In this document: in pieces, positions 38,956 to 43,861 of the stretch
Layout of the letters: the number at the start of each line of letters is the position of its first letter
How positions within the stretch are numbered: the first letter of the stretch is position 1
Assembly (NCBI GenBank): GCA_964607765.1
Contig: CAZSNT010000080.1
Location: 1 to 43,861 of the forward strand
Direction of reading: 5' to 3'
DNA length: 43,861 nt
Origin: CAZSNT01 sp964607765
GTDB taxonomy: Bacteria > Verrucomicrobiota > Lentisphaeria > Oligosphaerales > JABHEG01
Notes under the pieces: generated by a model
Seen by the model: only the letters and a program-made list of their open reading frames with translations
Database searches by the model: none
Told to the model about the DNA's origin: nothing
Made by a program: the position numbers and the translations under genes

Positions 38956-40047
38956 TCACCGCAACCGCGATTGGTGTGCCAACCGCAGTTGCTCGGGCTC
39001 GAAGAGCAGGCTGATCCGGTTGGTGTACGTGCGGCCCACTTTCGTTGAGGCCAACAGGATCAGTCCGAGCGACTGGAGGTAGCTCAGGTTGTTGTAGAAA
39101 TAGGCGTAGCAGAAGGGCTTCTCACTCTTGGCCGTGCAAAGCTGCGAGTAGCGTTCGTAGATGTCCTTGACCAGCCCGCTTGGGCACTCCGCGGCTCCGC
39201 GCAACACCAGCAGGTTGTTGTAGTTGAGGTCTCCAATGAGATCCGTAGTCAGGTCCTGCTGGGCGCAGCGGAAGCACTCCTGGAGGTCGCCGGCCCGTTC
39301 CGTGGCCATGTAGTAGAGCGTCTTGATCGCGACCCGGACGTCACCGTTTGTCTGCCTGACGACGAGACCGGCGATCTGTTGCAGGAGACTGTCTGAATGC
39401 GTCCTGAGCCCTCCTTCTGCCCGTTGCTGTAGAATTCGGTGAATCTGTACCGCGTCGTAATTGCGGAAGTGAAGCGGCGCGGGGTGCAGGCTCGAACGTG
39501 TCCGAGCGTCAACGTCAGAAATGAACTTCGGGTTGTTGGCGAGCAAAACGAGCATGTAGTTCTCGGGGCACCGGCTGGTGAGGTATAGAATCTCCTTGTT
39601 TCGGTCCTTCTCCGAGATGAAATCCACTTCGTCCAGCACCAGCACGGTGGGGGACTGGTATGTACGGCGGAACCGCTCGAACAGCTCCGACAGCGACACG
39701 CCACGTGGCGTCACCCCCAGCAAATGCGCCAGCATCTTGAACGACGTGTTGTGCTCGCGTGCGTTGACATAGAGAATCCGCGTTTCCCCGTCCGCCTCGT
39801 TGAACAGCCGGCGGAGGAATTTCACGGTGACCGTCTTGCCGCAGCCTCTGCTTCCGAAGGCAAAGACGTTGACCGGGATGTGTGACCGTTCGTACTTGAG
39901 GATGACGTCGCTCAGGTGGTCCAGTTCCGGACGCTCGATCGGTTCCTCGGGAACGTAGTTGAAATCGAACACGCGGAAGTCGCGGATATTCCGCACTTCC
40001 TGGTCGACCTGTTCCCGTTTCCGCCTGAGATACTCCGTTGGGTCCAT
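38956..40047 (-). CDS. Orc1/Cdc6-family replication initiator ATPase
   Basis: 363 aa AAA+ protein of the archaeal/eukaryotic Orc1/Cdc6 family. Seen: N-terminal lead PEEPIERPELDHLSDVI (the usual Orc1 entry), Walker A FGSRGCGKTVTVKFLRRL, Walker B VLVLDEVDFI, sensor 1 YMLVLLANNPKFISDVDART, sensor 2 QTNGDVRVAIKTLYYMA, and a C-terminal winged helix ending RTYTNRISLLFEPEQL. These proteins bind origin boxes and load the helicase; they are standard in archaea and rare in bacteria. The ATG at 40047 is the first in frame; GGAGG lies 18 bases before it. An ACGCATATACTGCAC box overlaps its predicted transcription start, suggesting autoregulation. Likely the element's initiator. Confidence 0.9.
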   Translation of the reverse strand: MDPTEYLRRKREQVDQEVRNIRDFRVFDFNYVPEEPIERPELDHLSDVILKYERSHIPVNVFAFGSRGCGKTVTVKFLRRLFNEADGETRILYVNAREHNTSFKMLAHLLGVTPRGVSLSELFERFRRTYQSPTVLVLDEVDFISEKDRNKEILYLTSRCPENYMLVLLANNPKFISDVDARTRSSLHPAPLHFRNYDAVQIHRILQQRAEGGLRTHSDSLLQQIAGLVVRQTNGDVRVAIKTLYYMATERAGDLQECFRCAQQDLTTDLIGDLNYNNLLVLRGAAECPSGLVKDIYERYSQLCTAKSEKPFCYAYFYNNLSYLQSLGLILLASTKVGRTYTNRISLLFEPEQLRLAHQSRLR

Positions 40048-40075
40048 TCTCGATGCAGCGCATAGCCTCCAGTGG

Positions 40076-40107
40076 ACGCATATACTGCACTGGTATAAAA
40101 GGCTTTG
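40076..40107 (-). promoter_or_regulatory. orc1/cdc6 promoter: TATA-like box plus origin-box-like motif
   Basis: The minus strand reads CAAAGCC followed by TTTTATACC (box 40094-40100), an archaeal-style BRE/TATA. Transcription would start near 40071. The plus-strand motif ACGCATATACTGCAC (40076-40090), shared with the two inverted arms at 38506-38643, lies between the box and the start, where a bound initiator would block transcription. Confidence 0.5.
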
Positions 40108-40215
40108 CTGTCACGAACGAGTAGGGAAGGGCTGAAGACGTGGTGGCGGCCCGGCGCAGAGCGACCGCTACCTGAAGCAAAGCTCAGCGATGCCGCGTTC
40201 GGGCCGGCCCCGCAG

Positions 40216-40362
40216 TTACTCGTCCGGAGTGGCCGCGATAGCGACCTCGATGTCGCCGTCCTTTTCCCCCGGGCAGCGAACACCCATTCTCCGAGCCAGC
40301 TTCAACCGTGCCAACCGCCGGAACGGATCTTCCGGAGAGTTTCTATCCATTGGGGTCGTCAT
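40216..40362 (-). CDS. Small hypothetical protein (48 aa)
   Basis: Read directly from the minus strand: MTTPMDRNSPEDPFRRLARL, KLARRMGVRCPGEKDGDIEV, then AIAATPDE and TAA. 48 aa, not recognised; a basic helix is followed by a short acidic tail. The evidence for a gene is the promoter rather than homology: a BRE/TATA-like box is centred exactly 26 bases before the ATG and no ribosome site exists. It ends 168 bases before the orc1/cdc6 start. Bases 40108-40215 hold nothing else that I can support. Confidence 0.5.
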   Translation of the reverse strand: MTTPMDRNSPEDPFRRLARLKLARRMGVRCPGEKDGDIEVAIAATPDE

Positions 40363-40384
40363 GGGACAGAGCAGGGAACGGTCG

Positions 40385-40399
40385 AATATAAAGCTTGCG
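40385..40399 (-). promoter_or_regulatory. BRE/TATA-like promoter of the 48-aa gene
   Basis: The minus strand reads CGCAAGC followed by TTTATATTC. The box centre, about 40388, is 26 bases from the ATG at 40362, as expected for a leaderless archaeal message. The base run 17 bases further upstream is ACAGGC, not a bacterial -35. Confidence 0.55.
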
Positions 40400-40413
40400 G
40401 TTGACCGGCCTGT

Positions 40414-41259
40414 TCAGCGGCCGCAGCACTTCTTGTACTTCTTCCCCGAACCGCAGGGACATGGATCGTTGCGGCCGACCTTCTCCGTCGGCACCACGGG
40501 GCCGAGCTGCCTGCCGTGGTTGCGCCGGTACAGGGCGCGGAGGATCCGCTCACGTTCCGCGAGGAAGTCGTAGTCGAACTGTTCCAGGAAGGCGGACACA
40601 ACCCGTTCCGCCGGTGCCGCGGGCGGCACGATTGTGTCGTATGGCTGCCATCGCCTGCGCGTCAGATCCAGCGAGATGGAGAACTGCTCACGCGCTTCGT
40701 CCGGGCCATCGTCCGCGTCGGGGCCAAACGCGCAGAATGTGACGACCGGATCGACGGTCTGGGTGCTGCGGCCGAGAGGGTGTTGATCCACAGCCAAGTA
40801 CCACGTGCCATCGACCTCGAACCGTGGCCGGTTGTGGAACGGCAGCACGTCGTTGTAGGAGACCAGCAGCCCCTTGCCCTCGATCTCGTCGACGGCGAAC
40901 TCGCAGTCCAGTTCGGTGAGAGCGGCCGCTTCATACAGCTCCTTTTTGCGGAGCGTGAAGATGCTCTCCAGCACGTCCCAGTCCCCCGGCTCGAGCTGCG
41001 CCATGAGCGCCTCAGCGAACAGCCGGTCACCCGCTGATCCGCCTTCAGCGATTTCCCGTGTGCCGAGATCGAGAGAGAGGCGACGCCCGAACCTGCTTGG
41101 CTCGGTGCTGTCCGAGACGGGGCGGAAGCAGAGATCCAGCACCTTGCACGGGCACGTCGGCGACTGACACGCCTGCCCGGCGATCTTCCATCGGGTCCCC
41201 TGCAGGAGACCGGCCGGGAACTCGAATCTCAGCCCTTTGTCTGTGTTGAGGAATGGCAT
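40414..41259 (-). CDS. Protein with C-terminal SEC-C zinc motif
   Basis: 281 aa. The last 22 residues are the SEC-C motif (VGRNDPCPCGSGKKYKKCCG), the small zinc-binding tail first known from SecA. An N-terminal cysteine group (GQACQSPTCPCKVLDLCF) may bind another metal. The middle is mixed alpha/beta (RFEVDGTWYLAVDQHPLGR). SEC-C tails occur on many unrelated proteins and act as binding adaptors, so the function is open. The ATG at 41259 has no clear ribosome site. It follows another SEC-C gene on the same strand by 58 bases. Confidence 0.82.
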   Translation of the reverse strand: MPFLNTDKGLRFEFPAGLLQGTRWKIAGQACQSPTCPCKVLDLCFRPVSDSTEPSRFGRRLSLDLGTREIAEGGSAGDRLFAEALMAQLEPGDWDVLESIFTLRKKELYEAAALTELDCEFAVDEIEGKGLLVSYNDVLPFHNRPRFEVDGTWYLAVDQHPLGRSTQTVDPVVTFCAFGPDADDGPDEAREQFSISLDLTRRRWQPYDTIVPPAAPAERVVSAFLEQFDYDFLAERERILRALYRRNHGRQLGPVVPTEKVGRNDPCPCGSGKKYKKCCGR

Positions 41260-41317
41260 GGCTTCGCGATTCCCATATCCTGCCGGGCTCGACGTGCGAT
41301 TCTCCCGGCGCCGGTTC

Positions 41318-42739
41318 TCATCGAACGGCCTGGCGTGGGTCGGTGGGATTCTCTGAGAAACGGAGAGAAGCGAACTGGGGCAATGCTCCGAACAACGCCA
41401 GGCCGTTATCGGTGGGGTGGACTGCGCCGCAGAGCTTCCCGTAGAGTGTGCGGCACGTTTCTCTCAGTTCGTCGCGGGCTACCGGCGTGCTCTGGTCTTG
41501 GGCTTCGAGGAAATCGGCGAACCAGTGGAGGGTCTGGAGCAGGCTGAACGCATGTAGCCCGTAGAGGTGGAACATGCGTTTGCAGTTCTGGACGATGTAG
41601 CTCTCGACCGCCTCCACACAGGGATTGAGCGGATTGCGGAAGGTCATTCCCTCCGGAGGCGCCAGGAAGTGAAGGTCGCGCACGCGATTGGAGAAAAACG
41701 CCGCGGATACCCAGGACAGGCCCTGGACATCATGGAGCCAGACCCAGAACGTCGCTGACAGCCGGTCAAGGAAGTGATCGCGGTCGCCACACAGACCTGG
41801 CAGCGTCCAGTCCATGGGAGCAAACGAGTCAGCCAGCAGGTCTTGGGCACGTTGCTTCGTCATCGTGTGTGGAAACGGGAGATCCAGTTGGTCGTGGGCG
41901 GCGACGAGGTCCGCGGCGTCCTGCGTCGAATAGCCGTGGCGGTCATAGACGGGAGTCGTCACCTCGAACGTCAGCCACGCCAGCGATGGTCCCATTCCCA
42001 TCACCTCCTCGGAGCACGCGCAGGGCGCGGCAGTTGCCCGGGCCAACGCGAGTACATCGTCCTGGCGGTCAGCGACAAGCAGGATGTCCAGCATCTCGGC
42101 AAGGCAGTCCGGGTTGGCGTCCGGATACTTGACGAAACGGTCCAGTACACCACCCACTTCGTCAGCGCGCCCGAGTGCGATCAGCGAGGCGGCCAAGGTG
42201 GTGTCGAGATAGCCATGCACTTGATCGTAGACCTCCGGCGCTTCCGTCCGGAGTCGGAGCAGCCGATCAATCAGTTCGGGCCGACGTTCCCCCCGGATCA
42301 TAATCCCCTGGAACTCGGTGAGGAACTCCTGCTCCAAGCCGAGGTACGGCACGATCTCCGGGCGCTGCTCGATGGCCGCGTCGAGCGTCTCAAGGATGGC
42401 ATCCACATCCCGGGCTTTGTAGACGGGCATGAAGTGTTCCCACCATGCGTCCACGACGAGTGCCATCTTGTCGTCTGGGTCAGGGAGTTCCGGGGGCTGA
42501 GGGTAGGAACGCACTGGAGGCCAGTGCAGATCGCTCTGGTCTGCTTCCGGTTCATCAGGATCGGGGCCCGACTCGTCGGGCAGAGATTCCCACGTCTCGT
42601 CTTCCCAGTGCTCTTCGCGGTAACGGGCATCCCTTGCCGCCTGCTGGTCAGCCGAAAGACAGCACTTCTTGTACTTCCTGCCGGAACCGCAGTGACAAGG
42701 AGCGTTGCGCCCAAGTTTGCCCAACTGCTTGTCATTCAT
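41318..42739 (-). CDS. Protein with N-terminal SEC-C zinc motif
   Basis: 473 aa. The SEC-C motif is at the N-terminus here (LGRNAPCHCGSGRKYKKCCL, residues 9-28), followed by an acidic Pro-rich linker (PDESGPDPDEPEADQSD) and a long alpha-helical region, TPR-like in look (RPELIDRLLRLRTEAPEVYD). AAGGGG precedes the ATG at 42739. The adjacent gene product carries the same motif at its C-terminus, so the pair may share a binding partner. No catalytic residues are evident. Confidence 0.82.
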   Translation of the reverse strand: MNDKQLGKLGRNAPCHCGSGRKYKKCCLSADQQAARDARYREEHWEDETWESLPDESGPDPDEPEADQSDLHWPPVRSYPQPPELPDPDDKMALVVDAWWEHFMPVYKARDVDAILETLDAAIEQRPEIVPYLGLEQEFLTEFQGIMIRGERRPELIDRLLRLRTEAPEVYDQVHGYLDTTLAASLIALGRADEVGGVLDRFVKYPDANPDCLAEMLDILLVADRQDDVLALARATAAPCACSEEVMGMGPSLAWLTFEVTTPVYDRHGYSTQDAADLVAAHDQLDLPFPHTMTKQRAQDLLADSFAPMDWTLPGLCGDRDHFLDRLSATFWVWLHDVQGLSWVSAAFFSNRVRDLHFLAPPEGMTFRNPLNPCVEAVESYIVQNCKRMFHLYGLHAFSLLQTLHWFADFLEAQDQSTPVARDELRETCRTLYGKLCGAVHPTDNGLALFGALPQFASLRFSENPTDPRQAVR

Positions 42740-42907
42740 GCCGTTTCGCCCCTTCGGGAGGTCGTTCTCGCGTCGTCAGAATCCGGGGTATCTGTGCCAC
42801 CAGTCACCGTCACCGCGGAACCGCGTGTGCAGATCGGCGGAAGTAGTCCCGATCTCGATCCAGAGCTCAAGGCGATCCAGCTGTTCAGGGGACCGGGGCC
42901 ACAAGCG

Positions 42908-43801
42908 TCACAGACTGAATGCCCGCGGGATGATCCCCAGATCGTCAACGATGTCACGCGTGAATTTCGCGAGCGGCCTGTCTCCGTGGTCCTCTGGGCA
43001 GTAGTAGTTTCCGAAGTAGAAGCGGTAGAACTCCTCGGGCTCGGGGTGCAGGTCCCGGATCACGTGCGCGACGGCGGCGAAGTGCTCGGGAGAGTGCTCC
43101 AAAGCCTTGTCCACAATCTCCAACCCAATATCCACGTGGGACTGGTAGGCGTCTTCCAGTCCGAGCTTCTGTATCGATCGCGAGACTCTCCCCGCTAGGG
43201 TTCCCGGTCGGGGAGCTGCTCGGTCGAGCCTCACGAGCCAAGGCAGTACGTCGGACCTTCGTCTCGAAGGCAGAAGGCGGAACCGGGCTTCGCCTCCGAA
43301 TCCCTCCCGGTAGGGGTGGACGAGTTGCTGTCGACCGAGGCCGGGGTCGTGGTTACTTTTCCGCAGGTTGCAGAGCGAACAGGTGGGCACCAGGTTGTAG
43401 AAGGACAGTGAGAGCTCAGGATAGCGACTGCGGGGGTAGAAGTGATCCAGCGGCGGACGCGTTGTGCCCTGCTCCGCTTCGCCGTCGACGATCGTGACGT
43501 ATTGGCGGTTGCAGTACGGGCAGACCCTCACCCCCAAGCCCCGGACCAATTCGAGAGGGGAGTACCGCCCCCCGTCCTGCCAGACGCCGTTGAAGTCGAA
43601 TACGCCCATAACGACTTCGGCATAGTGGCGGAACTGGAACTTGAGGGTCAAGCTCTTGTGTAGGGAGAGCAAGCCATTCGACGGTGCCAGGACAACGCTT
43701 CGCAGGTTGACGTCTGCCTCGCACCAGGACATGAACCGCTCAATCTTGGCGAGGACACGCCCCGTGCCCGATGCCGGGCCGCGGCCCAACGCCGAGATCA
43801 T
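42908..43801 (-). CDS. HNH endonuclease
   Basis: 297 aa. Seen: a split zinc site CPYCNRQYV and VPTCSLCNLRKSN around the betabetaalpha-Me core LDHFYPRSRYPELSLSFYNL, in which the D-H pair begins the HNH motif. This form, with CxxC on both sides and LDHF-P, is found in defence-associated HNH proteins such as PtuB-like nucleases. The C-terminal third is helical. The ATG at 43801 is preferred to the TTG at 43810. Its upstream side is the window edge, so a partner ATPase just outside cannot be excluded. Bases 43802-43861 contain TTTATTC-like AT-rich DNA that may be its promoter. Confidence 0.85.
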   Translation of the reverse strand: MISALGRGPASGTGRVLAKIERFMSWCEADVNLRSVVLAPSNGLLSLHKSLTLKFQFRHYAEVVMGVFDFNGVWQDGGRYSPLELVRGLGVRVCPYCNRQYVTIVDGEAEQGTTRPPLDHFYPRSRYPELSLSFYNLVPTCSLCNLRKSNHDPGLGRQQLVHPYREGFGGEARFRLLPSRRRSDVLPWLVRLDRAAPRPGTLAGRVSRSIQKLGLEDAYQSHVDIGLEIVDKALEHSPEHFAAVAHVIRDLHPEPEEFYRFYFGNYYCPEDHGDRPLAKFTRDIVDDLGIIPRAFSL

Positions 43802-43861
43802 GTTGCCCAAGCTAGACCCCGTCCTGAAAGGTCTTATGGCTGACAGAATAAAGCTCTTATA

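Overview
The window is a GC-rich (about 60% by eye) stretch. It reads as the edge of a bacterial chromosome plus more than 41 kb of one integrated mobile element. Bases 1-2628 carry two ordinary metabolic genes, a DegT-type sugar aminotransferase and a Gfo/Idh/MocA dehydrogenase. At 2629-2673 lies the 3' half of a tRNA-Pro(GGG) gene on the minus strand, followed at once by a tyrosine recombinase, the usual signature of an attachment site. The fragment has G72 and discriminator A73, the bacterial proline-tRNA identity bases, so the host is probably bacterial. No second copy of the fragment was found, so the element appears to run past the right end.

Bases 4278-25422 are one long series of minus-strand genes, many joined by ATGA, GTGA or 8-14 base overlaps. 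Reading in the direction of transcription (right to left) they encode: a JAMM/JAB isopeptidase, an unknown protein, an E2-like ubiquitin-conjugating protein, a 62-residue protein, an E1-like adenylyltransferase, a HerA/DUF87 ATPase, two coiled-coil proteins, a beta-propeller-like protein, a Hanks-type protein kinase, an unknown protein, a Lon-like Ser/Lys protease-fold protein, its small paralogue, an unknown protein and a DUF5131 protein. After a 294-base gap with strong hairpins come a VirD4/TraG-like ATPase, an unknown protein, a TOTE-type primase with a cysteine-rich C-terminus, and an excisionase-like HTH protein.

Upstream of the JAB gene is a near-consensus sigma-54 promoter (25538-25552). 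The next gene (25922-30688) encodes a 1588-residue protein that joins an N-terminal NACHT/STAND NTPase, HEAT-like repeats, and a full sigma-54-activator AAA+ module with an intact GAFTGA loop and a C-terminal winged helix. The simplest reading is a sensor-activator that turns on a ubiquitin-like/kinase/protease/HerA operon when it detects a signal. I do not recognise this combination as a described system; it is the main candidate for something new here.

From about 31.9 kb to the right end the style changes. Genes are small and on the minus strand, and include an AbrB-type protein, zinc-ribbon proteins, an archaeal-type Orc1/Cdc6 initiator, two SEC-C proteins and an HNH nuclease. Several genes here have archaeal-looking BRE/TATA boxes 26-30 bases before their ATG and no ribosome-binding site, although others have strong ones. 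Non-coding DNA in this part is rich in structure: two copies of a Y-shaped fold whose stems covary, three tandem 59-base repeats, iterons phased at about 22 bases, two 49-base repeats in mirror order around a zinc-ribbon gene, and inverted motifs flanking a purine-rich tract next to the orc1/cdc6 gene that look like an archaeal-type origin. Either a bacterial element has captured an archaeal-type replicon, or the contig joins two sources; composition and coverage would decide.
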